A stretch of DNA of 64,000 nt from Rhexocercosporidium sp. MPI-PUGE-AT-0058 (GCA_020746875.1 JAGTJL010000013.1:310001-374000), one strand, 5' to 3'; positions 1 to 12,193 are shown, numbered from the stretch's first letter. Translations and numbers: made by a program. Notes: generated by a model from the sequence alone, not told the origin.

Positions 1-3000
1 GACTTGGATCTTGGCCTAGCAGAGTGGTTTGGTGGTTGTTTCGAGCCACATTTGATTAATTGAGTGGACCGAGAAGTGATATTCAGATGCTTGCGGAGGC
101 TTGCCCGTACTTAGCGGTCGCATCTTCAGCATCACCTCTCTTACTTGACTGTGGGGGAGATCTTTCTCACCACAAGCTCTGACACTCGACGGCATTATTC
201 ACCCTGAGCCGACCACCATTGCTCTTCGAAGCTCAGTAGTGCTTCCACGGACGTTTTCATGCTTCCACGGTCGTTCTAGCGGTCATTTCGCTTTAGAACT
301 AATGAATTAGGATTGTTCCATTGGGCTTCGACGGTGGTGATCTATTCTAGCGCTTGCTCTTGAAACACGGATCGAATTTGCGGATTATGGCCAAGATCTC
401 AGGGATTTGTCCTTGCACATCTTGTTCCATACTTACGACATCAATCTTCGATCCCATCTGCCCCGACCGATCGTAAAGTCAGTGATGTGGCGCATCGATG
501 CAATCTGCTCACACCACCTTTTCATGGCGTAACATAGGGCAGTTTTATGTTTACCTAGTCAGCGAACGGCGCGAAGGCTTGCGGCGCTGTTTAGCCTTTC
601 CTCAGATTTGTTCTCGAAACAGCAGAACAATGCGAATACTTGTCTTCGGAGGTGATGAGTCTTGGGGTGGGTGGTCGTGCTACTGTACAGGGCTTATCTC
701 GAGGTGCCGTTCACGATCCGGCAGTGGTGGTAGTGGTAGTGATGGATGATGTCTCGGAGAGGCGAAGCCTCGAGAAAAAGGAGCGAATGAGGGCCAGCCT
801 CAGCCTCGCTGACAGCCTCGCCGGCAACCACCCCTGAAGAAGGGATCTTCTCGGTGCAGGACCCGCAGGGATGGATGGTGAGTCAATCAAATACTGATGC
901 ATGTGATCATCACAGAATGCAAGTCCTCGCACCGTCGCCTCTATCATCATCACCATCATCGTTGTCGTCAGCGTCATTAACATCAACAGATGTCGATATC
1001 AATCCGAAGCAGCAAAGTTCGCCGTCCTTTACCGTCATTTGCCACTCTCCCTAGCCCCCTTGAAGCAGTGTGCGGTTTGATTGGATGTGCGGTGATGATG
1101 GCAAGATGAAGCCAATGAAAGTCGGGACACTCTGGAGTGCTCGGCGAGGATCAAGGGTCGAGGTAAAGTAGAAGTTGAGAACTACAGGAGATTGGCTGAG
1201 TGGATGAACGGGATGGGATGGAATGGAAGGATGGAAGGAGGACGCAAGATCGAGAGGTCCAACGGGTGGGTGGTGTGTTTCCCAGTGGTGAGAAACTTGA
1301 CCGGGGGCACCCCTGCACAGTCTTCGGCCCCCGCACCCAGACATGGCCTAGTGTGTCTTGGCCAAACCTTATTTCGTCTGCACTGGACCCGGACTGCTGC
1401 CAAAATTGCCCAGCGTCCACGCGAGCGAAAGTGCGTTATGGTAGAACACCGGCAAACCACTCGATTGGTCCGTCCATGGGAACTTGGGAAGGGATGTGGA
1501 AATCATGGTACTGTATGGGATGGCATGGGATGAGATGGGAATGCTGGATGGGAACATGGAAGCCACTTGGATGGAACGCAGAGGAGAGTGAGGACATACA
1601 TGTGCGTGGGCGTGGTGAGACAGCGGTTTCCGGACAATCCCCCTGCACCTGCACCTCTTCTCGCTGCTTCTTTGCTCTGTCCTGTCCTATCATCCTCTCC
1701 CGCTCTACATCCATCTTCCCTTTGCTTTTCCCTTCCCCTCCCCTTCCTGCCCCTCCCCTCTCCCCTCTCCCCTCTCCCCGTCCGTACTGTACCTGTATCT
1801 AAGTTTGTATCCAGCTGTGAGTCGGACAGTCAGCTACGGTGCTACCGTGGCAGGTAGGTACCGGTATCAGCCTCTCCCGATGCGTCGCATGGCATGTCCC
1901 CATCTCCTTGCGATCGGTCACAAAATAATGTCCCGGCAGTGCAGCAATCCTCGCAGCTCGTCAGCCAGTAGTAGTACAGACAGTAGTGTCTACAAACTAC
2001 AGGGCGTCGGCACCTACGCGACCCTAAGAGTGACATCAAGCCCACCGCCTATGTCTTGGCTCAGGCACATCATGCACTACGGAGGTACAGCACCACACTA
2101 AGTGCGCTGCTGAGTTGCCCCTCTTCCAATGCCTGGAATAGTTAGTTCTCCGATGTGATGTGCAGCCCAGCTGCCAGCTTGGACTCCGTTTCCTGTGGAC
2201 TAGTTGGAATTACCTACTTGGAATCCTTGGACTACTTGGACTATCTGCTCTTGGATATCGATATCAGAGCGTACCGTCCTGCCCAGAAATGTGCTCGCCG
2301 TCACCACTTGAACAACCGTTCTGCCATCTCGTCAGTTATGCGTCTTGGCTGGTATGGTGTCACCCTTCCATGTTCAGGGCGACCCCATGTCCATGTCCCA
2401 GGGCCATGTTCCATGCTCCAGTACAAGTTTAATCCTGGCATTATCTGGTTTTGGTCCCCATAATCCACTACTGGACCCTGCTCCGAACTCCACATTTTCC
2501 AGCCTCCAGCTGCTGCCAACATTTCTCGATGGCCTAATTCAGCCCGTTCCAAACAGTGAAGTATCAGCCTGGTGAAATCCAGTTTAGTCCAAACTAGACC
2601 GCTCCAATGCAATTCAATTCATTCCAGCTGGTCATCTGCCGCGGTACGCGTAAACAAAACTAATTGTTACAAGTCCTGTAAGTAGGGGATTACAGGAGTC
2701 AAGAGAGGCTCTACTCTAGACTCAACTCTCTGTACAGCGAACGCCAGTGCCCACATCATCAAGGCTGAGCTAGCTTTGGGACTGGAACTAGAACTAATGC
2801 CAGAGCTAAAGCTGGCAAAGCTAGAGCTAAAGCTAGTGCTACCTAATGCCCAAGCCAAACCCAAACCATCTCCTCCCCACTTGCTACTGTAGTAGGCTAG
2901 CCGCTCTTGCCCACCCCCTGTCCTGCGCCTGACGCCTCCACGCCTCCCTACTGTACTACCAACAAACGATTACACTGCGGACTACAGTCCCTGTCCTAAT

Positions 3001-3489
3001 ATCTGTCACAGCTCGTAAAGTACAGCACAGTATGGACCTATCAGTAGACCCTACGAGAGGCATTTTAATCGTCTCCGACCGCCCTAGCCGCTTTCGTACC
3101 AAACATTTCTCCAAACCCAAGTCTCTTAATCGTATCTGCGTATTCGTTTACTACTTCATTGAGGTGCAACTGGCACAGACACTGGCCTCGATATTTGGCG
3201 CAGGGCCGCCTGCCCTGAATTTGTCTGCTTTCCATCCATCTGCCCATGTGAGTGAGGGTGTGAGGGGGAGAAGGGGAGCACTGCCCGCCTCCGACAACAT
3301 GAAAACTCGCTTACTGCTGATCCCGAAGTAGAACCACCCGGCCTACCACCACACCCACAACTGCACCACACTGCACCAGACGCCAGACTATCAACAGTCA
3401 GTCAGTCAGTCATTCAACGCAACGCAACCCATACCATCCCATCCCATCCTCATCTTCCTAACCTGAATCATGTCCCACCAGTCCCCGAC
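1..3489. other. Gene-free upstream region of the bZIP gene
   Basis: I see no convincing coding sequence here on either strand; the open frames are short and lack domain-like composition. The stretch holds purine-rich GGATGG/ATGGGA microrepeats (about 1192-1250 and 1500-1560), a C/T-only tract of roughly 100 nt (about 1690-1790) and a degenerate AGCTAAAGCT-type repeat (about 2765-2850). This fits a long promoter and leader region of a regulatory gene. Confidence 0.6.
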
Positions 3490-3891
3490 ATGTGCGAGCC
3501 TCCCGCCTTTACCGTTATTATCCTTACCGTTCCTTTCTTGCAACATCATAGCAACCCACCCCCCGTCCTGAATCCCACTACTCCTCTTCTGCTCTTCCTC
3601 CAGAGATATATATCCACTCTCCTCGACCGCCCTCACACTCGCCCCGCATATCACAACTTGGAAAGCCTCATCACGCGGAGACCCTCAGCCCTCGACCCTC
3701 GACCCATATTTCAGATCCATCTTCCAAGCACATCCCGATCTGTGGGACATTCCCGTTCTTGTCTTACGCGTTGGAAGCAAGAGCCACCAGCAACACGACA
3801 TCTAACTACCTACCTATCCCCACCTTCTCCTCTTTATCCTCTCCTCCCTCTTCCTCCTCCACTCTCAACGTCGCTGCACGATTCAGTGTGA
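3490..3891 (+). other. Upstream ORF whose stop overlaps the bZIP start codon
   Basis: An ATG-initiated frame of 133 codons lies in the pyrimidine-rich leader. Its TGA stop (3889-3891) shares the A with the ATG (3891-3893) of the bZIP gene, giving a TGATG junction. The predicted peptide is Pro/Leu/Ser-rich with no recognisable domain, as expected from a C/T-rich leader. It may be a regulatory uORF permitting termination-reinitiation, or chance if the leader is spliced. Confidence 0.3.
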
Positions 3892-5432
3892 TGACAAGCA
3901 CAGCAACTATCACCGCCGCCATGACCAGTACCGGTTCCAACAGTCCCATTCCAATGGATGTGGAAGAACCCCGCAAGAAAGGTCGGCTCTGCCAAACCTT
4001 GCCTCTCCTCTCTACTTCTGCAGTAGCTGACAAAACCATAGGCTCCCGTGGAGGCAAGAGATCCGTCACCCATCTCAGTAAAGCTCAGCTGGCACGCAAG
4101 CGCGCAAACGATCGAGAGGCGCAACGGAACATTCGACAAAGGACGAAGGAACACATTGAGAACTTGGAGCGGAAGGTCAAGGAGCTGGAGCAGGGCAGCC
4201 GGTCTGGGAGCATCGAAAGAGTGCTCAAGAGGAACCGGGAATTGGAGGAGGAGGTCGAGAAGCTCAGGACACAGATTACCGGACACCACACACCGATTAC
4301 TGGACATCACACACCAGTTCTAGGCGTTCAAGCACCGCCTGATATACCAGAGGATCTGATGGTGCATCAAAAAGTCGAGTTGAATTGGGCACCAAACTCC
4401 GTATCTTGCCCATGGCCTCAAGCCGTGTCGCACATGCCGGTCCTGACCCCCAGCCAGCAAATACCCACCTCCAACGCGGGCTACTCATCAACCACTTCCT
4501 ACCCGGCAACCGCATCATCCATCGGATATGATGATGATAGCTCCATATACACCCCGACAGAGAGTTGGGGTAGCCCAGCGCCTTATGGAGGCGGTCCTCA
4601 AACCACCACCCAAACCATTACCAAGTCTGTCCCAGCCTGGTCACCGATGGACCCAAGTTTTTCTCATCAACCATCGCGCTTCTCTGATATGCAAATGTCT
4701 GGCTTCAACGATGTAGTTAATCACCACCCCTATAGCTCAACACCTTGGCAGAACCAGCCGCAAACCTACTCTTGGCAGATGTCTACAAAGTTGAAAGCGC
4801 CGGTTACATATTTAGATCAGCTAATGCACAGTGTGATCATGGCTCAACGTCACCTCTTTGCAACTAGCGAGGTCTCCAGAGAGGAATTGGTAGGGCCATT
4901 CTTCCCCTCCGTCCACATCCTCTTCAATCAGCCAGGACCTCCAGAAAAGACCCCCTCAGAAATGACCAAATTTATGGAGAAATACGCCACCCTTCTATCG
5001 AACCGCGGGTTTCCAATGATCCCAGAGAAACTCGCCTCATTCATGTGCATGTACCGCTTCGTACAATGGCAAATATCGCCCACATACGAAAGCTACAACA
5101 ATTTGTATGAGTGGCAAACCCCCCGTCCCTCACAATTGATGATTCCTCATCCGGCCTGGATGGACCTTCCACCTTGGGGCAAATTCAGAGACCGCGTCAT
5201 CGAGAACCAGGATAAATACGACTCCCCAGAATTCCAACTCGACTATGCCTCTAATTTCTGCGTCAACTTCCCCTTCGACCCTATGAAGGCTCTCATCTTC
5301 GACAATGGCCGGATGCTCATCAGTCCTGTTCTGGAGAAGCATCTTAGCGACGTCAGCCACATGAGCATGAAGAAGGCCTTTGGAGACAAATACCCCGAAT
5401 TCAGGGACGTGTGTCACATCGACGCCTTGTAA
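3891..5432 (+). CDS. bZIP transcription factor with C-terminal DUF3425 domain
   Basis: A single-exon gene of 513 codons. The basic region (KRANDREAQRNIRQRTKEH, about residues 70-88) runs into a short heptad region and a second coiled-coil piece (NRELEEEVEKL). The last 230 residues, from about LDQLMHSVIMAQ, match DUF3425, which in filamentous fungi accompanies this AP-1-like bZIP type. The middle is Ser/Thr/Pro-rich and probably an activation region. The protein should act in the nucleus; targets cannot be read from sequence. The frame is open further upstream, but the first ATG is at 3891, followed by more Mets. A uORF stop overlaps this start. The P450 cluster begins 2.7 kb downstream, so a role as its regulator is possible but unproven. 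Confidence 0.88.
   Translation: MTSTATITAAMTSTGSNSPIPMDVEEPRKKGRLCQTLPLLSTSAVADKTIGSRGGKRSVTHLSKAQLARKRANDREAQRNIRQRTKEHIENLERKVKELEQGSRSGSIERVLKRNRELEEEVEKLRTQITGHHTPITGHHTPVLGVQAPPDIPEDLMVHQKVELNWAPNSVSCPWPQAVSHMPVLTPSQQIPTSNAGYSSTTSYPATASSIGYDDDSSIYTPTESWGSPAPYGGGPQTTTQTITKSVPAWSPMDPSFSHQPSRFSDMQMSGFNDVVNHHPYSSTPWQNQPQTYSWQMSTKLKAPVTYLDQLMHSVIMAQRHLFATSEVSREELVGPFFPSVHILFNQPGPPEKTPSEMTKFMEKYATLLSNRGFPMIPEKLASFMCMYRFVQWQISPTYESYNNLYEWQTPRPSQLMIPHPAWMDLPPWGKFRDRVIENQDKYDSPEFQLDYASNFCVNFPFDPMKALIFDNGRMLISPVLEKHLSDVSHMSMKKAFGDKYPEFRDVCHIDAL
4275..4316 (+). repeat. Two tandem 21-nt units in the bZIP gene
   Basis: Two direct copies of a 21-nt unit encode ITGHHTP twice in a row, just after the coiled coil. 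The copies differ at synonymous third positions, so this is an older in-frame duplication. Confidence 0.8.
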
Positions 5433-6150
5433 GGATTGCGAAATCGACCTCTTTTCTTTTTAATGACGCAAACGGCTGTTTTGATATCAATTTGCTTTAC
5501 AACTTTTCGATTTTATTTTTGGAGTTTGCTTTCGAGTCTTGTCTTGGCGTTTCATGATTTTGGCATCTGGGTGGTAAATTTCTTAGTCTGTCTTGCGGTC
5601 TTCATTGCGAGATGTAGGAATACCCGGCACGTTCAGGGGTCTAGGCGGATGGAACTGGTTTAGGACTGTATGGGCACTCGGAAATTGGGAACTCTGGAAT
5701 TGGGCCGGCGAGCTCTCGGCGTCGAAGTGGTATTCGGGCAACCCAGAGCCATTGGCGTTTGACAGAACTCGGTTATGTTTTTGCAAGGGGAACGGCAATC
5801 TGGTTCTTCTTTTTCTTGTCCATGGATTTGGTTGATTCTAGTAGCATGCAGTTTCCATTTTTTTTATTGATATCTTCTTGTTACAAATATTTTTTGGATA
5901 TTTGCATTACATGTCTATATAGTAGTCGGATCAGGACCAAGATTAGAACCCGAACCAGAATGATGAATGCCCAGATATCTGGAATAGTCCCGTTAGCACT
6001 TCCATCTTCTTTCTTTTTGCCAATTGGCACTATCCCTCATGAGCTTCCACATCAATAACTTTATCAACATCGAGATACCTAAACCTGAACGCAACTCTCA
6101 TGCTCAAACTTCCTCATGCCAGTTTCTCCCAAGAGTCGGTTGAGAAGGTT
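5433..6150. other. 3' flank of the bZIP gene, no gene seen
   Basis: T-rich sequence follows the bZIP stop and probably holds its 3' untranslated region. Open frames on both strands are short and of random composition. Confidence 0.5.
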
Positions 6151-6840
6151 TCATCTATCCATCGGTGGGTGCCTCGACCCGTTTCTGGCGACCGAAACGC
6201 CCCGTACCAGCAAGAGCAATTCCTCTCCACAGACGATTTGGCGCGCGGCCACAGCGTGAATCATGTGGGTCAGGGTACCACTCAAACCCACAAATGCGAC
6301 ACCACTAGGGAATGTCATTCCCATCAGTCCTGATGAAAGCACCCCATGGCTTCATCTCTTTCCGCTGTACTCTGGTCAAGAACTTGATGTCCCGATAATA
6401 TGCGTTCCAGACGATATTATTCCATTTGGAGGGCAGAGTCGTGTTTTGTTCCAAAAGATCTATGACGGACATTCCTGGTTTGGAGTCGAAGGCTTCATGC
6501 GGTGCTGTTGTATTCCTGGCGAGGGCCACGGAGGTGGGTTTCTGAGAATCGAGCCCTTGGAAAGCAAACCACCTCCAATTCGAACGCGGCATCCCATTAC
6601 CCAAATTCTCCTGCTTCGTAGCTCTCACCAGGGCATGTTTCCCCTTGTCGATAAAGTTAATCTTAATCTGGAACTCGATTGCGCGTCAAGTACATGTCCA
6701 AACACCAGCGCCCTCGCACCTCGCACGGCCATCACAGCAATCCTCAATCCAATCCATGTGTCCACAGCATCCAAAACATTTGTACGACCTAGGATCCAGG
6801 GGAGACAATCTCTGCACCCCCAAACGCCAGTCTAAATCCC
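6151..6840 (-). pseudogene. Degraded gene of unknown family, frame-shifted
   Basis: Minus-strand frames here look protein-like but do not join. Reading 5' to 3' on the minus strand, one frame has a hydrophobic stretch containing ILGRTNVLDAVDTWIG (about 6800-6720). Another frame takes over near 6665 with INFIDKGKHALVRATKQEN and stays open to 6305, ending FIRTDGNDIP. A third carries SGVAFVGLSGTLTHMIHA down to 6151. The segments abut without plausible introns between them, so at least two indels have probably accumulated. The original function is not recognised; the hydrophobic part suggests a membrane protein. A heavily spliced live gene cannot be excluded. Confidence 0.35.
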
Positions 6841-7394
6841 ACGTGAGTAATATGAGTCACGACCCCAGATTCACAGTATCGATTTGAATGAACTCTCACG
6901 CTCAACAAGCACACAAGCCATGTGATGAGTACGTAGTACTAATTTCCCTAGCTCGATACGCGCGTCGTGGGATGTCATGCAAGTCATATAATATACAAAA
7001 ATATTACAGCGTTCTGTTCGTTGCTCGCCTTCAATGTAAGTGACAGCGTCGAGTGGTATTCGTACTCCTTACCGAACCAATATCGCTCCATCCCAAGATC
7101 AAGATGTGCTCGACGGAGTCTATATCCCGTGAGACGATACGCTACCCTGTTCACATAATACTCGTTTCTCTGATGCCGATGATGACAATCACCATTCACA
7201 CAATTCGATCTATCCTCCGTAGGTCATTGGTAGGCAGTCAGTTGTTAGATCCCAAGCACCGGTGCCATCTCCGTCCTATGCAGCGACCTACAAAAACCGC
7301 AGTAAAACAATATGGATAATCTGTCGCCCAAGGGAGCAAGGAACTCAGCACGGCCTAGGAGTTTCCTGATTATGAGCTTGTATTCGTCGTTGTG

Positions 7395-7697
7395 TCAACA
7401 GAATGTTCTTTTAGCCCCTTTCGTTGCTGGGTGAGAGATCGATTGCATCGTGATTTGAGCCGCAGACTCCGTTGAGCCATCTGCTGCGGAGTAGAAGCGG
7501 CATGCGTCGTATTGAGGGCTGAAGACGTGGTTGGGCAGCTTGTTGATGAGGGAGAGACAGCATGCGGTCCCTAGAGATATAAAGTCGCTGATGGTGAGTA
7601 ATAAATCGTCGGGGAGGTCGCAGAGATAAGCTCTTGGGAACATCCATTCTGTTGTTTGATCTGAATATGGTGTTGACGAGACGTCTGTGTCTATCAT
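7395..7697 (-). CDS. Short F-box-like ORF, probably a fragment
   Basis: A 100-codon ATG-initiated frame contains LCDLPDDLLLTISDFISL followed by LSLINK, which resembles the first two helices of an F-box (LPxELLxxI...). Fungal F-box proteins are usually several hundred residues with a long C-terminal part; nothing comparable follows here. It is more likely a remnant or a small truncated paralogue than a full SCF adaptor. No splice sites extending it were found. Confidence 0.3.
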   Translation of the reverse strand: MIDTDVSSTPYSDQTTEWMFPRAYLCDLPDDLLLTISDFISLGTACCLSLINKLPNHVFSPQYDACRFYSAADGSTESAAQITMQSISHPATKGAKRTFC

Positions 7698-8147
7698 TGA
7701 TTTGGCTTCTGGTGTTTTGGTGTTTTGGATTTGTCATTTTGCTCGGGCTTGGGCGAAGCTGTCTTCTTTTTGCTGCCAAGAGACTCGCAGCGACGATAAC
7801 TTGTGGCATGATAGCTGCCATCATTCGTAGCTTTTGATGAAGCTCAACAACATCATCTGAAGAGAACGTGACTCTGAAGCTAGTCTAATTTCTGTCCCGG
7901 CTTTGAAATGAGAGTGTAGAACGACCAAAGTTATAACAGACATAGAATGGCAAGCAGTTAGGTGAATCTTCTCGAGGTAATTTATTAATACACTGTCGTA
8001 CAGTACTGGCTCACATCGTTCAAGTGTTCTTCGGCTGTTGACTGTTGGCATAGCAGGGGTGTAAGCGAGGTGCGTTGGAAGTGTTATGAATATTTGGGAC
8101 ACATGCGTGCATTTGCATTTTGATCAAGATTAGCCAACTTCATTATC

Positions 8148-9896
8148 CTAGTACTTGGTTTTTACAGCGATGCTTCCTTCGCGTTCTACTAGAGCCGCGT
8201 GTTGGAGACTGCGAGGCTTAATCGACACGGGAAATGGAGCAAAGCGATGCTCAAGCCAATTTGTATGAAGCGAGTCGATGGGCTGGCCCTAATAAATACA
8301 TCAGACGGGTGTCACTATAACAAATGAGTATCTTTACCTTGATCTCATCGAAATCAAAACAATAGAGAAGTCGAGCAATTGCGATCCACACGTTCGAATG
8401 GCCAACATTATACCCCGAACAGACTCTCCGACCTAAGACCTTGTTAGCGGTACTGTCCAATCTTCGGATATCGCTTATGAGACATCAAAACTCACCAGGT
8501 CCAAAGCCCCAATGACCCTTAAGGACATTGTCCAAATCAGCATTCAAAAACCTCTCAGGCCAGAATCGCTCCGGATCCTCATATTCCTCCGGACTCAGAG
8601 AAACAGCCAACGCATTCCACGTGAACAGCGTTCCCGCAGGGAATTTATACCCCTCATACTCATCATCCTGTATCAACATGTGCGGAACCCCGATTTCAGC
8701 GAACGGGCGCCATCGAAATCCTTCTTTCACCACAGCAGTGATGTACCCCAAATCGGCCCTATCGCTAAACTCAGGTAAGCGCTCAGCATTTGACCCACAG
8801 ACTCTGTCGAGAGCTTCTCGAGCAGTTTTCACCCAGCGCTTGTCGGTCGCTGCAGCTGATATCAGGATACTGAGTGACATCCGAGAAGTGTCGCTCCCTG
8901 CCTCCAGCAGAGATCCAAGCGCGAACAGCGTCTGAGCTTCTCCGAATTTCTTTGTTTCTGGATTAGCGAGGAATTGGAGAGCGAAACAATCTTTCGCTGT
9001 CCCTTTGTCGATCTTGTCTTTTAGCTCGGCGACTTCTCTTCGATAGACTCTGTCTGGAATCAGTCCCAGGACTCGTGCAAAGGGGATGAGCAAACTGACT
9101 TCAGACATTTCTGATAAGCCCTCTCGCCTCTCGGCCGCCACCACTGCAAAAACCTCGGGAGGTTCTCCAGAATAGGCAGTATATCAGCAATACTAGCGCC
9201 CGGTTGCATAGCAGAGATAATTTCATTCGACGTATCCAACAGCTCCCGAATCTTCGGATCTGACGATTCCATCCTCTTCCCAAACACAACACTCATGATA
9301 ACCGAATTAGCAAAGCGTTGATTGCCCTCATACCACTTATTTGTGTTGTGCAAGTAGTCGTAGATGAGATGTTTAGATTCTAGATCTTGGAATGGAGCGA
9401 AGGTTTGCGTGTTGGTCTTGTTGAGGATCGAGTGCATTACTTTGCGGAGTGTGCGCCATCGGTCGCTGTATGGCATTAAGAGGACGCGGTTGCCGCCAGA
9501 CATTAGGTTGGATGTCATGGGGAGGTTAGCGCGCGAGGAGTAGATCGCTGAACGTTTCTCCATGAGGTCGTTTATCACGCGGGAGGAGTTGAGGAAGACC
9601 CAGGTATTGACGCCGATTTTGCAGGTGAACCTTTACACTGTTAGTGGCCTCGCATGAAAAGAGCAGAGTGCTACAGACATTTCGCCATACTTCTTAGCTT
9701 GCTCTTTACCCCATAGTCCTTGCTGGTTAGGCGGTAATTGGAAAGTGTTTCCCACGATCGGGCTTCCTGGAATCCGTGGTGGAAACTTGTATTTCTTGCT
9801 TGCGACATGACTTGCGATTATCTTTTGCAGGACACCGATGATCAGCATACCCACCACAACTGTCGGCAAGAGAGAGAAATTCTCGAAAGGAGTCAT
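8148..9896 (-). CDS. Cytochrome P450 monooxygenase, five exons
   Basis: Model: exons 9896-9679, 9630-9100, 9049-8496, 8432-8338 and 8288-8148, giving 512 residues, the usual P450 length. A hydrophobic N-terminal anchor is followed by the proline hinge (KFPPRIPGSPIVGN). The I-helix motif reads LEAGSDTSR, the ExxR helix is KEGFRWRP, and splicing of the GTGAGT...TTAG intron (8433-8495) restores the haem loop GFGPGRRVCSG with its Cys ligand. The C-terminus ends PFPVSIKPRS plus a short tail. The 50-nt intron 9050-9099 is needed to join two frames and has a good donor (GTCAGT) and branch site (CTGAT). It is a paralogue of the divergent P450 at 10507 and should be an ER membrane enzyme using NADPH-P450 reductase. 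The substrate is unknown. Confidence 0.88.
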
Positions 9897-10506
9897 TCTG
9901 TTTGCGTTGTCTTCGCCGGTAGTTTCAGTTAGAAGGGGAGATCAATGAAGCCAAGTGACAGGAGTCGGCAAATGGTGACCCTTCTGGCCTTGATACCAGC
10001 TGCGCCTCTACCTCTAGATACACTTCCACTTCTCCAAATGTTTGAAGTTCTATGACCCTCAAGCCTCCAAATAACCCACCAAGTGTAAGTGGGGCGAGAT
10101 GGCATCTGAGACAGCAGCGGCATATCTGACGTTGCACTACAGAGACCACATCGAACAGCCGATTCGTGCGGATTGTACTTCGTAGTAGCCCGACGCAACT
10201 ACTACAGTAGGGGACGATCTCTAGGTGCCTCCGAATGCCTGTCATTTGTAATTGCACCCTCCAATATTTGGTGCACGCTTGGGGCTCGTGTGGGGCACCC
10301 CGCACAACAACCCCTTGCTACCCCAGATTCCCTCATTGGGGACAGACGAGTTAAGAGCTCCTTTTTACCCCAACCCCAACTACCCCGCTGGTGTTGGAAT
10401 TGGGGTTGGGATAATTGAGTTTACATTTGTATCAACACCCTCAAAGTATCACTAGATCAATGAATGAACAGCAAGTTGCCGAGCTTCTGAAAAATAGAAC
10501 GGCACA
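9897..10506. promoter_or_regulatory. Divergent promoter between two P450 genes
   Basis: These 610 nt separate the start codons of two divergent P450 genes and hold no gene. They contain an inverted repeat whose arms CCCAACCCCAA (10369-10379) and TTGGGGTTGGG (10400-10410) are exact complements 20 nt apart. The right arm continues as TTGGGGTTGGGATA, which recurs upstream of the MFS gene. Confidence 0.6.
10369..10413. promoter_or_regulatory. Inverted G/C-rich element, candidate cluster regulator site
   Basis: The left arm read on the minus strand gives TAGTTGGGGTTGGG (10382-10369), also found at 12729-12742. The right arm gives TTGGGGTTGGGATA (10400-10413), also found at 12732-12745. The inverted arrangement suits a dimeric zinc-cluster regulator, but the binding protein is inferred only. 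Confidence 0.45.
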
Positions 10507-12193
10507 ATGTCATCTAGCATCCTGAACTTACTGAAACCATTACAATTGCCAATCTGGCAATGGCTGGTGGGAAGTCTCGTCATTGTCCCGTCTTCTCTGG
10601 TCATCCTCTTCTATCTATACACAACACCCACAGTCCTAACCGACTCGCGACGAAAAAAGCTTCCACCAGGTCCCAGAGGCCTTCCCTTCGTGGGCAACAT
10701 TCTCGATGTCGCAGACAACGAAAGCGTTCCTCGGAAAGCCGTAGAATGGACAAAAACATACGGCCATGTATTCTACACAAAAGTCGGAGGTTCGGATTGG
10801 ATATGGCTCTCATCGCCAAAAGCCGTGAAAGATCTCATGGACAAGAAATCTGCGATTTACTCCTCTCGACCGCCCGCACCTCTAGCGCAGGATGTCGCAT
10901 CAGGCGGCCGTCGACAGCTCTTCATGGCATACGGACCAAAGTATCGAGTTGTGAGGAAAATCGCACACTCGCTACTGAACATCACGATGTCAACAAACTA
11001 CCAGCCAGTGCAGGATCTCGAATCCAAACAACTCCTCTTTGATCTGCTGCACGACCCTGTTCATTTCTACGATCACAATCGACGATACTCAGCGAGTGTC
11101 ATCATCTCCATAACATATGGCCACCGAATTGCCAGCTGGGACAGTCCACTCGCGAAGAAAATATACGCCGTCGTCAACAACCTCCAGAGCTTCGCCAGTC
11201 CAGGCATGTGGATGGTCGATAGTTTTCCGTCGATCCAGAATCTACCGCAAATCTTCTTTGGCAACTGGAGGGATTTTGGACGGAAGTGTTTCGAGCACGA
11301 CTCGCCTATCTATCTTGGTTTGTGGGGGATCTAAAGAGGGAGACCGATGAGGGTAAGGCGAAGCAGTGTTTCTGTAAGGATTTCTATGAGAGTGATCCTG
11401 AGAAGCTGGGGTTGGACACGCTGCAGGCTGCGTATCAGTGTGGTGGGTTAGTTGAGGCAGGCTCGGAGACGACGTCGGCGTTCTTGAATACTTTTTTGTT
11501 GTTTGCGGCGCAGAACCCAGAGGTGGTGAGGAAAGCGCAAGAGGAGCTGGATCGTGTTGTTGGAGGGGAGAGGTATCCGAGCTGGGACGACGAGGAGAAT
11601 TTGCCCTACATTCGGGCTTGTATCAAGGAGTTGTTGAGGATGAGACCCCCAAATAAGGTCGGCATGCATCATGCTACGACGGAGGACGATTGGTATGAAG
11701 GCATGTTCATTCCAAAGAACTCGGTTGTTATCTTGAATTGGTGGTAAGTGTAACTTCTCATGTTAGAGACACTGTATCTGATATAAGTAGGGCAATCAAC
11801 TATGATTCCGAACGATGGGAGTCGCCATATGAGTACAAGCCAGAGCGGTATCTCGGCTACAACCTCCCAGCAGCAACATACATCAACTCAGCCGACCCCT
11901 ACGAGCGAGATCATACTTCGTACGGCGCTGGTCGACGAGTGTGCCCCGGTGTTCATATCGCCGAGAAGTCCCTGTTTCTAAATATTAGTAGGATTATGTG
12001 GGGGTTCAATGTCGCCAAAAAAGTCGTTGATGGGGAGGAGGTGGAGCCATTGAATCAGATGGTTCCGGGCTGGATGTGCATTCCCCTTCCGTTTGAGTGC
12101 GATATTAGTGTTCGATCTGAAAAGCATGTGAAGTTGATTGAGAGTACCTGGGCTGAGGCTTCGAAAGATATTAAGCTAGATGAGAAGAAATAA
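10507..12193 (+). CDS. Cytochrome P450 with a one-base frameshift
   Basis: Exons 10507-11743 and 11791-12193, joined by a 47-nt intron, encode a P450 of about 546 residues if one base is restored. Anchor and hinge (KKLPPGPRGLPFVGN), I-helix (VEAGSETTS), KELLRMRP (ExxR) and the haem loop SYGAGRRVCPGVH are all present. The reading frame breaks at a five-G run (11324-11328): the first frame reads YLGLWG then meets TAA at 11332, while the other frame continues DLKRETDEGKAK. A sixth G would join them seamlessly. No credible intron spans the break. Either this allele is a recent null or the base call is wrong; everything downstream is intact. The gene is a paralogue of the divergent P450 and shares its promoter. 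Confidence 0.8.

Noticed and set aside
1192..1560. GGATGG-rich stretch as a minisatellite
   Set aside because: Units are irregular in length and spacing; it is purine-biased low-complexity sequence rather than an array.
10369..10413. TTGGGG runs as possible internal telomere repeats
   Set aside because: Only two TTGGG units per copy, arranged as an inverted repeat and shared with another promoter; ascomycete telomeres are usually TTAGGG.
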